DNA from: Pantoea sp. Cy-639
Lineage (GTDB): Bacteria > Pseudomonadota > Gammaproteobacteria > Pseudomonadales > Pseudomonadaceae
Assembly (NCBI RefSeq): GCF_011752525.1
Contig: NZ_VWXI01000002.1
Coordinates: 248,001 to 312,000 of the forward strand
Length of the DNA: 64,000 nt
Direction: 5' to 3'
Below, piece after piece: positions 18,218-26,669 of the stretch. How positions within the stretch are numbered: the stretch's first letter is position 1; each line of letters opens with the position of its first letter. A program made the position numbers and the translations under genes. The notes below the pieces were generated by a model. That model worked only from the letters and a program-made list of their open reading frames with translations. It was not told the DNA's origin and ran no database searches.

Positions 18218-18976
18218 CTAGGCGATTTGGCGCCAGTCGAGCCCATGATCCTGATTGGCCACCTGGAGCCAGTCCGGGTCGCACCCGAGGGTGTCGACGA
18301 AGCACTGGCGGGCCAGATGTGGCAGGTTGTTCTTGCTGCTGAGATGGGCCAGCACCAGGTGCTGAAGTTTTTGCCAGCCCAGCTCGGCCACCAGGCTGGC
18401 GGCCTGGTGGTTGTTCAAATGTCCCTGGCTGCCGCCGACCCGCAGCTTGAGAAAGTGCGGATAGTGCCCGCGGGCCAGCAGGTCGCGACAGTGGTTGGCC
18501 TCGATCAGCAATGCGTCCAGATCCTGGTAGCGCGACAACAACTGGTAGTCGTAGCTGCCCAGGTCGGTGAGCATGCCGAAACGTCGGCGACCATCGCTGA
18601 TCACGTACTGCAGCGGCTCATAGGCATCATGCTCGACCCGCGCCGCACTGACTTCCAGATCACCGATACGCAGCAGGTCGCCACAGCCGAGAAAACCCGC
18701 GACCTCCACTGGTTTGCGCAGGCCACGCAAGGTGCCCTGGCTCATGTACACCGGAGTATTGTAGCGGCGCGCCAGCAACCCTACCCCGTGCACGTGGTCG
18801 GCATGTTCGTGGGTCACCAGCACCGCGCTCAGCTGGCTGGCCGATACCCCGAGCAGCGCCAGGCGCCGCTCGGTCTCGCGCAGGGAAAAGCCGCAGTCGA
18901 CCAGGATGAACGTGTCACCACTGGCGATCAGCGTGCCGTTTCCCTGGCTACCGCTTCCAAGAACCGCGAAGCGCAC
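18218..18976 (-). CDS. Metallo-beta-lactamase-fold hydrolase (YycJ/WalJ-like)
   Basis: This 252-residue protein has the metallo-beta-lactamase fold: [15 protein letters not shown] at the N-terminus, the metal-binding [10 protein letters not shown] motif (about residues 54-63), further ligand candidates in VEHDAYEPL and TDLGSYDYQ, and HLSSKNNLP near the C-terminus. These are features of the YycJ/WalJ branch, proposed to be nucleases or phosphodiesterases; the substrate here is not known. The start is a GTG that follows the bamC TAA with no gap, so translation is probably coupled. purC follows 28 bp downstream. Confidence 0.88.
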   Translation of the reverse strand: MRFAVLGSGSQGNGTLIASGDTFILVDCGFSLRETERRLALLGVSASQLSAVLVTHEHADHVHGVGLLARRYNTPVYMSQGTLRGLRKPVEVAGFLGCGDLLRIGDLEVSAARVEHDAYEPLQYVISDGRRRFGMLTDLGSYDYQLLSRYQDLDALLIEANHCRDLLARGHYPHFLKLRVGGSQGHLNNHQAASLVAELGWQKLQHLVLAHLSSKNNLPHLARQCFVDTLGCDPDWLQVANQDHGLDWRQIA

Positions 18977-20092
18977 TTAGCCCAGACGGTCCTGGATCGC
19001 GCTCAGCACGCGACGGGCCACATCGGCGGGCGCCACGGTGTTGATGTTCTTCTCGACGGTCACCTGCACGTTCTCGCCAACCTTGCTCAGGCGCACCTGG
19101 TAACGCTCGGCACGCGCCTCACGCTCTTCCTTGGTCGGCTCGCTGCCGAACAGGCGACTGAAGAAGCCAGGCTCCTTCTGCTTGTCGTCAGGCTTCTCGG
19201 ACAGGTTGATGTAGTACAGACCCAGGCTGCGGTTGATGTCCTCGACACGCCACTCGCCCTGCTCCAGGGCACGACCGACACCGGACCAGGCCCGATCGAG
19301 GTCGGAGCCGAGGTACAGCACCGGGTTGCCGCTGCCATCCTCGCTCAGGCTGACCTGGCTCGGCGCATCGAAGTCACGGGCCGCGAGCAGCGACACCGAA
19401 CCACCCTTCTCGGCGTTGCGGTTCATGCTGGCGAGCATTTCGTCGACCAGCAGCGCATCGGCGCCGGTATTGCTCGAAGTGGACGGGAAGCCAGGCTCGG
19501 CGGTGCTGCCGGCCGGACGCTCGACGCTGACGATGTACACCTCGGAGGTGTTGCGCTGCACGCCAGGCTCCATGCGCACACGAACGCGCACTTCGCTGTC
19601 CTGGCTGCCGGAAACGCTGGCCAGGCGCTGGCCGAGGGAAGCCGACAGCTCATCGAAGCGCTGCCAGGTGGTGTTGAATTCGCCGGTCTGCGGACGCTCC
19701 TCGGCGATGCGGAAGCCGTTGTCCTCGAAGAACTGGCGGGTCACCGGCCAGACTTCGGCAGGCGAGCGCTGGGCCAGCACCCAGCGGCTGTTGCCGCTGC
19801 GCTGCAGGCTGAAATCACTGATATCGGCGGCAGCCGTCAGCGGTTGCGGACGCGGCACCTCGAACTCGCCGGAGGCGCGGTCGTCGGCGACGTTACGCGG
19901 GATCGGCAGCAGCGGATCCATGCGCTTGACGTTGCTGGCGTCCGGCGGCAGTTGCATCGGCGCGGTCGGGTGCGCCTGCAGGTAATCGCTGCCGCGGTCG
20001 CGGAAATAGCCATCCTCGCCCCACAGCCAGCCGCACCCGCTGGTGCTGGAGATGATCAGGGCGAGAGCGGAAAGACCAGCCAGTCGCTTCAT
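18977..20092 (-). CDS. bamC: Outer membrane assembly lipoprotein BamC
   Basis: BamC is a lipoprotein of the BAM complex, which inserts beta-barrel proteins into the outer membrane. The 371-residue product has an N-terminal signal (MKRLAGLSALALIISSTSGC) with the lipidated Cys at about residue 20; the lipobox T-S-G-C is atypical but acceptable. The long unstructured N-terminal part includes GYFRDRGSDYLQA and PLLPIPRNV, and two helix-grip domains follow. It sits between dapA and purC, as in other gammaproteobacteria (formerly nlpB). The start at 20092 is chosen because it places the lipoprotein signal at the N-terminus. The dapA stop lies 17 bp upstream. Confidence 0.95.
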   Translation of the reverse strand: MKRLAGLSALALIISSTSGCGWLWGEDGYFRDRGSDYLQAHPTAPMQLPPDASNVKRMDPLLPIPRNVADDRASGEFEVPRPQPLTAAADISDFSLQRSGNSRWVLAQRSPAEVWPVTRQFFEDNGFRIAEERPQTGEFNTTWQRFDELSASLGQRLASVSGSQDSEVRVRVRMEPGVQRNTSEVYIVSVERPAGSTAEPGFPSTSSNTGADALLVDEMLASMNRNAEKGGSVSLLAARDFDAPSQVSLSEDGSGNPVLYLGSDLDRAWSGVGRALEQGEWRVEDINRSLGLYYINLSEKPDDKQKEPGFFSRLFGSEPTKEEREARAERYQVRLSKVGENVQVTVEKNINTVAPADVARRVLSAIQDRLG

Positions 20093-20109
20093 GCGGTGTA
20101 CTTCCTCGT

Positions 20110-20997
20110 TTAAACCAGTACGCCGGACTGGCGCAAGGCAGTACGGACTTTTTCGTGACAGCCTTCGCTCAGCCAGGTCAGCGGCAGGCGGATGCCCTGC
20201 TGCATCAGGCCCATTTCCACGAGTGCCCATTTCACCGGAATCGGGTTGGCCTCGCAGAACAGGTCCTTGTGCAGCGGCATGAGTTTTTCGTTGATTGCGC
20301 GGGCCTTCTCGGCATTGCCCTCAAGGGCGGCCTCGCACAGGTCGGCCATTTCGCGCGGGGCGACGTTGGCGGTGACGGAGATGTTGCCCTTGCCGCCCAT
20401 CAGGATCAGCTCGACGGCGGTCGGATCATCGCCGGACAGAACGATGAAGTCCTTGTCGACGCCGTCCAGGATCGCCTTGGCACGGGCCAGGTCGCCCGTG
20501 GCTTCCTTGATGCCGATGATGTTCTTGACCTTCGACAGGCGGATCACGGTCTCGGCCTGCATGTCGCAGGAGGTGCGGCCGGGCACGTTATAGAGGATCT
20601 GCGGGATGTCGACGGCTTCGGCGATGTGCTTGAAGTGCTGGTACAGGCCTTCCTGGGTCGGCTTGTTGTAGTACGGGACCACCAGCAGGCAGGCATCGGC
20701 GCCGGCATTCTTGGCGTTCTTGGTCAGGTGCACGGCTTCGGCGGTGGAGTTGGCGCCGGTGCCGGCGATCACCGGAATCGGCTTCTTGCTGTGCTTGACG
20801 CGCTCGACCACGTGCTTGATGACCAGGATGTGTTCTTCGACATCCAGCGTGGCGGATTCACCGGTGGTGCCGACAGCGACGATCGCGTGGGTGCCATTTT
20901 CCAGGTGGAAGTCTACAAGTTTGTCGAGGCTATCCCAGTCCAGACGCCCTTGTGCATCCATGGGTGTGACCAACGCCACCATACTGCCCGCAATCAT
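20110..20997 (-). CDS. dapA: 4-hydroxy-tetrahydrodipicolinate synthase
   Basis: DapA condenses pyruvate with aspartate semialdehyde at the first committed step of lysine and diaminopimelate synthesis. The start at 20997 gives [13 protein letters not shown], preceded by AGGAG. The product is 295 residues, close to the normal length. Key features are GTTGESATL (substrate loop), [11 protein letters not shown] with the active-site Tyr (about 135), and GIKEATGD with the Schiff-base Lys (about 163). [18 protein letters not shown] follows. bamC is 17 bp downstream and likely in the same operon. gcvR is divergent. Confidence 0.97.
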   Translation of the reverse strand: MIAGSMVALVTPMDAQGRLDWDSLDKLVDFHLENGTHAIVAVGTTGESATLDVEEHILVIKHVVERVKHSKKPIPVIAGTGANSTAEAVHLTKNAKNAGADACLLVVPYYNKPTQEGLYQHFKHIAEAVDIPQILYNVPGRTSCDMQAETVIRLSKVKNIIGIKEATGDLARAKAILDGVDKDFIVLSGDDPTAVELILMGGKGNISVTANVAPREMADLCEAALEGNAEKARAINEKLMPLHKDLFCEANPIPVKWALVEMGLMQQGIRLPLTWLSEGCHEKVRTALRQSGVLV

Positions 20998-21257
20998 GTA
21001 ATTGCTCCTGCCGGAAAAAGAGAGCGGTAATGGTACTGGCGCCATCGGCCTTGCACAAGCGAAGCAGGCGGGCGGAGCATTCCCCTTCGCGCCGCTTTTC
21101 GCTACCCTTGATCCTTTGATCGGTGCAGCGCGGCCCGCCGGGCCGTCGACAGTGCTCCCGGCCCGTGTTCACGGTCGCCAACGGCGGCCATCAGCAGGCC
21201 GAACCGGGAGGCTTGCCCCCGTCCTGTGCCGACCGCTCATCGCTTTAGGAATGCTGC

Positions 21258-21818
21258 ATGTCCACCCCCACCGTTCGCGAACAATTCCTCGTCATCAGTG
21301 CCCTGGGCCCCAACCCCATGGAGCTGGCCAACGTCCTCAGCCGCGCCGCCTTCGAGAACCGTTGCGCGGTGGTCACTTCGCGCCTGTCGCGCCACGGCGA
21401 GACCAGCGCCCTGGTCCTGCAGGTCGGCGGCAGTTGGGACGCCCTGGCGCGCCTCGAAGCCGCACTGCCCAGCCTGGGCAAGAAGCACGGCCTGACCCTG
21501 GACGTGGTGCGCAGCGCCGACCAGGAAGTGCGCCCCCAGGCCCTGCCCTATGTCGCCTATGTCAGCGCGGCCTATCGCCCGGACATCATCAACGAGCTGT
21601 GCCAGTTCTTCCTCGACCACCGTGTCGAGCTCGAGGCCATGACCTGCGATACCTACCTGGCACCGCAGACCGGCAGCAGCATGCTCAACGCCCAGTTCAC
21701 CGTGATCCTGCCGGCCGGCACCCAGATCAGCTGGTTGCGCGACCAGTTCCTGGACTTCGCCGACGCCCTGAACCTGGATGCGCTGATCGAACCGTGGCGC
21801 CCACAGAACCCCATGTAA
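21258..21818 (+). CDS. gcvR: Glycine cleavage system transcriptional repressor, ACT domains
   Basis: The 186-residue protein has two ACT-like domains: FLVISALGPNPMELANVLS at the N-terminus and the second beginning around YVAYVSAAYRPDIINELC. GcvR in E. coli represses the glycine-cleavage operon by binding GcvA; the role here is inferred from similarity and position. It is divergent from dapA and 10 bp ahead of bcp, the standard Pseudomonas arrangement. The ATG at 21258 is preceded by TTTAGGAATGCTGC, a moderate ribosome binding site. Confidence 0.9.
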   Translation: MSTPTVREQFLVISALGPNPMELANVLSRAAFENRCAVVTSRLSRHGETSALVLQVGGSWDALARLEAALPSLGKKHGLTLDVVRSADQEVRPQALPYVAYVSAAYRPDIINELCQFFLDHRVELEAMTCDTYLAPQTGSSMLNAQFTVILPAGTQISWLRDQFLDFADALNLDALIEPWRPQNPM

Positions 21819-21828
21819 GGAAGCCCCC

Positions 21829-22302
21829 ATGGCCGTAGCACTCGACCAACCCGTCGCCGATTTCCAGGCCCAGGCCACCAGTGGCCAGACCGTCAGCCTC
21901 GCCGGGCTGCAGGGCCAGCAGGTGGTGCTGTACTTCTACCCCAAGGACAGCACCCCGGGCTGCACCACCGAGGGCCAGGGCTTCCGCGACCAGTACGCGG
22001 CGTTCCAGGCAGCGAATACCGTGGTATTCGGCGTGTCGCGCGATGGCATCAAGTCCCACGAGAACTTCAAGGCCAAGCAGGGCTTCCCCTTCGAACTGAT
22101 CAGCGACAAGGACGAAACCCTGTGCCAGCTGTTCGACGTGATCAAGCTGAAGAAGCTGTACGGCAAGGAATACCTGGGCGTCGACCGCAGCACCTTCCTG
22201 ATCGACAAGAACGGCGTGCTGCGCCAGGAGTGGCGTGGCGTGAAGGTGCCCGGGCATGTGGATGCCGTACTGGCGGCGGCCGAGGCCTTGAACAAGGCCT
22301 GA
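21829..22302 (+). CDS. bcp: Thioredoxin-dependent thiol peroxidase (Bcp/PrxQ family)
   Basis: Bcp reduces hydroperoxides using thioredoxin. The 157-residue protein has the peroxiredoxin motif FYPKDSTPGCTTEGQGF, with the peroxidatic Cys at about residue 45. In E. coli Bcp a second Cys lies five residues further on; here that position is occupied by Gly/Gln (C-T-T-E-G-Q-G). The only other Cys is in TLCQLFDV, so the enzyme is either 1-Cys-like or uses a different resolving residue. It follows gcvR by 10 bp with an AAGGAAGCCCCC leader. A REP half-element lies immediately downstream. Confidence 0.95.
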   Translation: MAVALDQPVADFQAQATSGQTVSLAGLQGQQVVLYFYPKDSTPGCTTEGQGFRDQYAAFQAANTVVFGVSRDGIKSHENFKAKQGFPFELISDKDETLCQLFDVIKLKKLYGKEYLGVDRSTFLIDKNGVLRQEWRGVKVPGHVDAVLAAAEALNKA

Positions 22303-22310
22303 TGTACACC

Positions 22311-22339
22311 GTGGGAGCGGGCTTGCCCCGCCCCCCCAC
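22311..22339. repeat. REP element (single)
   Basis: GTGGGAGCGGGCTTGCCCCG at 22311-22330 matches the P. putida-type REP core seen in three other intergenic spaces of this window. Here only one orientation is present. Confidence 0.8.
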
Positions 22340-22362
22340 GATCAGCCCCTCACGAGCAGCCC

Positions 22363-23433
22363 TTAAAGCATTGGCGCCACAGACGCATCCTGGCGCGGCC
22401 AGGCATCGAGCACCGCCTTGAACAGCGTCGCCAGCGGGATCGCGAAGAAGATCCCCCAGAAGCCCCACAGCCCTCCGAACAGCAGCACCGCGCAGATGAT
22501 CGCCACCGGATGCAGGCTCACCGCCTCGGAGAACAGCAGCGGCACCAGCACGTTGCCATCGAGCGCCTGGATGATCGCGTACACCGCCATCAGGTAGATG
22601 AACTGGTCGCCCCAGCCCCACTGGAACAGCGCGATCAGGGTTACCGGCACCGTCACCACCACCGCACCGACATACGGCACCACCACCGACAGCCCCACCA
22701 ACAGCGCCAGCAAGGCGGCATAGTTGAGTCCCAGGGTGATGAAGGCGATATAGGTGGCAGTCCCGCAGATCAGGATTTCTATGCCCTTGCCGCGAATGTA
22801 GTTGGCGATCTGCCGGTTCATCTCGTCACCCACTCGGTTGAGCAGCGTGCGCTGGCGCGGCAGATAGCCGCTCACCCAGCGCCCGATAAGCTCGCGGTCC
22901 TTGAGGAAGAAGAACACCAGGATCGGCACCAGCACCAGGTAGATCATCGCGTTGACCAGCAACGGCAGGCTCGACAGCGAGAAGGTCAGCGCCCACTGGC
23001 CGAACTTGCCGATTTCGCCACGCACCGACTCGATGGCGCGCAGTACCTGCTCGTCCGACACCAGGTGCGGGTAACGCTCAGGCAGCAACAGCAGCAACGA
23101 TTGCCACTTGCCGAGCATCCCCGGCAACTCGTTGAACAGAGTGATCAGCTGGTGCCACAGCAACGGCACCAGCACCAGTAGAAACACCGCCAGCGCGCCC
23201 ATGAACAGCGCGAACACCAGCCATACCGCGAGCCGGGTCGGCACCCGCAGGCGTTCGAGGGCGTTGACCAGCCCCTGCATCAGGAACGCCAGGACCATGC
23301 CTGCCAGCACCGGCGCGAGCATGCCGCCCAGCGTCAGTACCACGGTGAAGGCCAGGAACAGCAGGACCGCCAGCACCACAGCCTCCTCATCGGAGAAGTA
23401 GCGCTGCATCCAGTCGCGAAGCACTTTGAACAT
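22363..23433 (-). CDS. AI-2E family transporter / PerM-type permease
   Basis: The 356-residue membrane protein has about eight transmembrane helices. There are hydrophobic pairs near residues 15-55, a further helix at about 65-90, and a C-terminal bundle including YIAFITLGLNYAALLALLVG, FIYLMAVYAIIQ and ICAVLLFGGLWGFWGIFFAI. The segment QALDGNVLVPLLFSEAVSLHP is the hallmark of the PF01594 family. The substrate is unknown; the family includes sodium/proton antiporters and the putative AI-2 exporter TqsA. It lies 21 bp after a TusA-like gene on the same strand and converges with bcp. Confidence 0.9.
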   Translation of the reverse strand: MFKVLRDWMQRYFSDEEAVVLAVLLFLAFTVVLTLGGMLAPVLAGMVLAFLMQGLVNALERLRVPTRLAVWLVFALFMGALAVFLLVLVPLLWHQLITLFNELPGMLGKWQSLLLLLPERYPHLVSDEQVLRAIESVRGEIGKFGQWALTFSLSSLPLLVNAMIYLVLVPILVFFFLKDRELIGRWVSGYLPRQRTLLNRVGDEMNRQIANYIRGKGIEILICGTATYIAFITLGLNYAALLALLVGLSVVVPYVGAVVVTVPVTLIALFQWGWGDQFIYLMAVYAIIQALDGNVLVPLLFSEAVSLHPVAIICAVLLFGGLWGFWGIFFAIPLATLFKAVLDAWPRQDASVAPML

Positions 23434-23454
23434 TGACGATCCTTGGGTTGAGAC

Positions 23455-23694
23455 TCAGGCCTTGCGCAGCCAGTAGGTGTACACGCCGGCCTCGGCCGTT
23501 TCGTGCAACAGCGTGTGACCGGCGAGCCGGGCGAAAGTGTGGAAGTCGCGCTGCGAGCCTGCGTCGGTGGCGATCACCTTGAGCACCGCACCGCTGCCCA
23601 GGCGATTGAGTTCCAGCTTCGCCTTGAGCAGCGGCAAGGGGCAGTTCAGACCGCTGGCGTCGAGCTCGGCGTCGCTGGTCGGGGTGTCACTCAT
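23455..23694 (-). CDS. TusA-family sulfurtransferase-like protein
   Basis: The start at 23694 gives a 79-residue product, the normal length for TusA-like proteins; the open frame extends further but without a likely start signal. The motif ASGLNCPLPLLKAKLEL (about 12-28) contains the conserved Cys-Pro-x-Pro, where the Cys carries persulfide in family members. TDAGSQRDFHTFARLAGH follows the usual second strand and helix. It may relay sulfur, but the acceptor pathway is not evident from its neighbours (perM downstream, bepA divergent). Confidence 0.85.
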   Translation of the reverse strand: MSDTPTSDAELDASGLNCPLPLLKAKLELNRLGSGAVLKVIATDAGSQRDFHTFARLAGHTLLHETAEAGVYTYWLRKA

Positions 23695-23802
23695 CGGTAG
23701 TGTCTCCGGGGTGTGGACAGGAAGGTCCGCTAGGATACCGCCACTGGTCGGCATCGTGCGACCCGGCTACAGTAAGGCTTTTTGACCGACGCGAGCTTGT
23801 GC

Positions 23803-25239
23803 ATGAATCTACTGCGCCCCACCCTGCTGGCGCTGGCCTGCCTGATGGCCCTTCCCGGCCATGCCGACGACCTGCCGTCACTGGGCGACGCCAGCTCCGC
23901 GATCGTCTCGCCACAACAGGAACACCAGCTCGGTCGCGCCTGGCTGAGCCTGCTGCGCGGCCAGGTCAACCAGCTGAACGACCCGCAACTCAAGGACTAC
24001 GTCGAGACCAGCGTGTACAAGCTGGCCGAGACCAGCCAGTTGCAGGACCGGCGCCTGGAATTCATCCTCATCGACAGCCGCGAGCTGAACGCCTTCGCCG
24101 CACCGGGCGGGATCGTCGGGGTCAACGGCGGCCTGTTCCTCAATGCCCAGACCGAAGGCGAGTACGCCTCGGTTCTGGCCCACGAACTGGCACACTTGTC
24201 GCAACGTCACTTCGCCCGCGGGGTCGAGGCCCAGCAGCGCATGCAGTTGCCGATGATGGCCGCGATGCTCGCCGGCATCGTGCTGGCCGCCGGCGGCGGC
24301 GGCAATGCCGGCATCGGCGTGATCGCCGGCACCCAGGCCGCGGCGATACAGGAACAGCGGCGCTTCTCCCGGCAGAACGAACAGGAAGCCGACCGCATCG
24401 GCATCCTCAACCTGGAAAAGGCCGGCTACGACCCGCGCAACATGCCCTCGATGTTCGAGCGCCTGGCCCGCCAGTACCGCTACGACGCCAAACCACCGGA
24501 GTTCCTCCTCACCCACCCGGTCACCGAATCGCGTATCGCCGACACCCGCAACCGCGCCGAGCAGGCACCCAAGGGCGGCGTCGAGGACAGCATGCGCTAC
24601 CAGCTGATCCGCGCCCGGGTCGCCCTCACCTACGAAGGCACCCCAGGCCTGGCGGCCAAGCGTTTCCGTGCCCAGCTCGACGAAAACCCCGGGATGGATG
24701 CTGCTCGCTACGGCCTGGCGCTGGCGCAGATCAAGGGCGGCCGGCTCAACGAAGCGCGGGAGAACCTCAAGCCGCTGCTGGCCAAGGCCCCCAACGACAT
24801 CACCTACAACCTGGCGCAGATCGACCTGGACATCACCAACAATCGCCTGGCCGACGCCCAGCAACGCGCCGAGCGCATGCAGGGCCTGTACCCGGGCAAC
24901 TACCCGCTCAAGCAGGTGCGTGCCGACCTGCTGGTCAAGCAGGGCAAGCCGGCAGAGGCGGAAAAGGTCCTGGACGACCTGGTGAAGAACCGTCCGGACG
25001 ACCCGGATGTCTGGTACGACGTGGCGGAAGTGCGTGGCCTGTCAGGCAATACCATCGGCCTGCACCGTGCCCGCGCCGAGTACTTCACCCTGGTGGGCGA
25101 CTTCGACCAGGCGATTCAGCAGCTCGACTATGCCAAGCGCCGCGCCGGCAGCAACTTCCCACTGGCGGCACAGATCGACCAGCGCCAGCGCGAAATCATG
25201 GAGCAGCAGCGCATGGTCAAGGAAATGATGGGCCGCTGA
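23803..25239 (+). CDS. bepA: Periplasmic M48 metalloprotease with TPR domain, BepA-like
   Basis: BepA is a periplasmic protease and chaperone that assists outer membrane protein and LptD assembly. The 478-residue product has a signal peptide (about 1-23, ending PGHAD), the zinc motif HELAH at about residues 127-131 with the third ligand in EQEADRIG (about residue 197), and a C-terminal TPR region from about 270 (e.g. AKRFRAQLDENPGMDAARYG). The ATG at 23803 places the signal at the N-terminus. It is divergent from the TusA-like gene. A REP pair separates it from the convergent nadA. Confidence 0.92.
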   Translation: MNLLRPTLLALACLMALPGHADDLPSLGDASSAIVSPQQEHQLGRAWLSLLRGQVNQLNDPQLKDYVETSVYKLAETSQLQDRRLEFILIDSRELNAFAAPGGIVGVNGGLFLNAQTEGEYASVLAHELAHLSQRHFARGVEAQQRMQLPMMAAMLAGIVLAAGGGGNAGIGVIAGTQAAAIQEQRRFSRQNEQEADRIGILNLEKAGYDPRNMPSMFERLARQYRYDAKPPEFLLTHPVTESRIADTRNRAEQAPKGGVEDSMRYQLIRARVALTYEGTPGLAAKRFRAQLDENPGMDAARYGLALAQIKGGRLNEARENLKPLLAKAPNDITYNLAQIDLDITNNRLADAQQRAERMQGLYPGNYPLKQVRADLLVKQGKPAEAEKVLDDLVKNRPDDPDVWYDVAEVRGLSGNTIGLHRARAEYFTLVGDFDQAIQQLDYAKRRAGSNFPLAAQIDQRQREIMEQQRMVKEMMGR

Positions 25240-25255
25240 TACGCAACCAGAACCA

Positions 25256-25320
25256 ATCGCGGGGCAAGCCCGTTCCCACGCCCGACAACTGCGGCGTGGG
25301 AGCGGGCTTGCCCCGCGATG
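25256..25320. repeat. Paired inverted REP elements
   Basis: ATCGCGGGGCAAGCCCG and its inverse CGGGCTTGCCCCGCGAT face each other across a short centre (GCCCGACAACTGCGGC). The pair lies between the convergent bepA and nadA, the typical position for Pseudomonas REP doublets, which may aid termination or mRNA stability. Confidence 0.9.
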
Positions 25321-25334
25321 GTTTCAAGCGCGGC

Positions 25335-26393
25335 TCAGGCGTTGCCGGACAGCTTCAGGCGCGCCGCCTGGGTGAAGTCGAGCATGCGGTTCAGCGGCTT
25401 GATCGCCTTGGGGATCAGTGCCGGCTCGACGAAGATCTCGTTGCTGGCGTTGCGCAGGCAGTCCAGCACCCGCTCCAGGGTGTTCATCGCCATCCACGGG
25501 CAGTGGGCGCAGCTGCGGCAAGCCGCGCCGTTGCCGGCGGTCGGCGCCTCGACGAATACCTTGTCCGGGCACAGCTGCTGCATCTTGTAGAAGATGCCGC
25601 GGTCGGTGGCGACGATGAAGGTCTTGTTCGGCAGGGTCTGCGCCGCCTTGATCAACTGGCTGGTGGAACCCACCGCGTCGGCCAGCTCGATCACCGCTTC
25701 CGGCGACTCCGGATGGACCAGGATCGCCGCCTCCGGATACAGCGCCTTCATGTCGGCCAACTGGCGCGACTTGAATTCCTCGTGAACGATGCAGGCACCG
25801 TCCCACAACAGCATGTCGGCGCCGGTCTGCTTCTGGATGTAGCGGCCCAGGTGCTGGTCCGGCCCCCAGATGATGGTCTCGCCGTTGTCCATCAGGCTCT
25901 CGACGATCTCCAGCGCGCAGCTTGAAGTCACCACCCAGTCGGCCCGCGCCTTCACGGCCGCGGAGGTGTTGGCATAGACCACCACGGTGCGCTCGGGATG
26001 CTGGTCGCAGAACGCCGAAAAGGCCTCCACCGGGCAACCCAGGTCGAGGGAACAGGTCGCCTCGAGGGTGGGCATCAGCACGCGCTTTTCCGGAGTAAGG
26101 ATCTTGGCGGTCTCGCCCATGAAGCGTACGCCTGCGACCACCACGGTCTCGGCCGGATGCTGCTTGCCGAAGCGCGCCATCTCCAGCGAGTCGGACACGC
26201 AGCCGCCGGTTTCCTCGGCCAGGGCCTGGATCACCGGATCGCAGTAATAGTGGGCGACGAGCACGGCGTTCTGCTTCTTCAGCTCGGCGGCGATGGCCGC
26301 ACGGTATTCGGCCTCCTGCGCGGGCGTCAGCGGGTTGGGCTGCTTGGCGTCGAGGTGGGCCTGTACCAACAGGCGTTCGGAAATCTGGGTCAT
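25335..26393 (-). CDS. nadA: Quinolinate synthase A
   Basis: NadA condenses iminoaspartate with dihydroxyacetone phosphate to quinolinate in NAD synthesis, using an oxygen-sensitive [4Fe-4S] cluster. The 352-residue protein shows [16 protein letters not shown] near residue 45 and the cysteine sites [24 protein letters not shown] and [18 protein letters not shown] that can supply the cluster ligands. Length is normal for the family. The start at 26393 gives [15 protein letters not shown]; the ribosome binding site is weak. REP elements flank the gene on both sides. Confidence 0.97.
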   Translation of the reverse strand: MTQISERLLVQAHLDAKQPNPLTPAQEAEYRAAIAAELKKQNAVLVAHYYCDPVIQALAEETGGCVSDSLEMARFGKQHPAETVVVAGVRFMGETAKILTPEKRVLMPTLEATCSLDLGCPVEAFSAFCDQHPERTVVVYANTSAAVKARADWVVTSSCALEIVESLMDNGETIIWGPDQHLGRYIQKQTGADMLLWDGACIVHEEFKSRQLADMKALYPEAAILVHPESPEAVIELADAVGSTSQLIKAAQTLPNKTFIVATDRGIFYKMQQLCPDKVFVEAPTAGNGAACRSCAHCPWMAMNTLERVLDCLRNASNEIFVEPALIPKAIKPLNRMLDFTQAARLKLSGNA

Positions 26394-26591
26394 GATCGCT
26401 GGACCTGCGGGGCGCGTGCGCGCGTCAGTCGAGTGTATCACCCGGCCCTGGCAGATCGGCTAACGGCGCCGGATGGCCAGCAGTGGCAGGCCCTCGCGGC
26501 CCCTCTGCGGGCGCGGATTATTATCGGACGGCGAAGGCTACAGGCAATCGCAGCGATGCAAAAGGGGTTTTTGTGCGCCCGCCCGGATGCA

Positions 26592-26648
26592 ATCGCGGGG
26601 CAAGCCCACCCCCACGCCAATCCACGTGGAGGCCGGCTTGCCCCGCGC
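26592..26648. repeat. Degenerate inverted REP pair
   Basis: ATCGCGGGGCAAGCCCACCC and GGCCGGCTTGCCCCGCG are inverted around CACGCCAATCCACGTGG. The right arm has diverged from the consensus seen elsewhere in the window. Confidence 0.8.
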
Positions 26649-26669
26649 AAAGGGCCATCCGGGGAAGGC

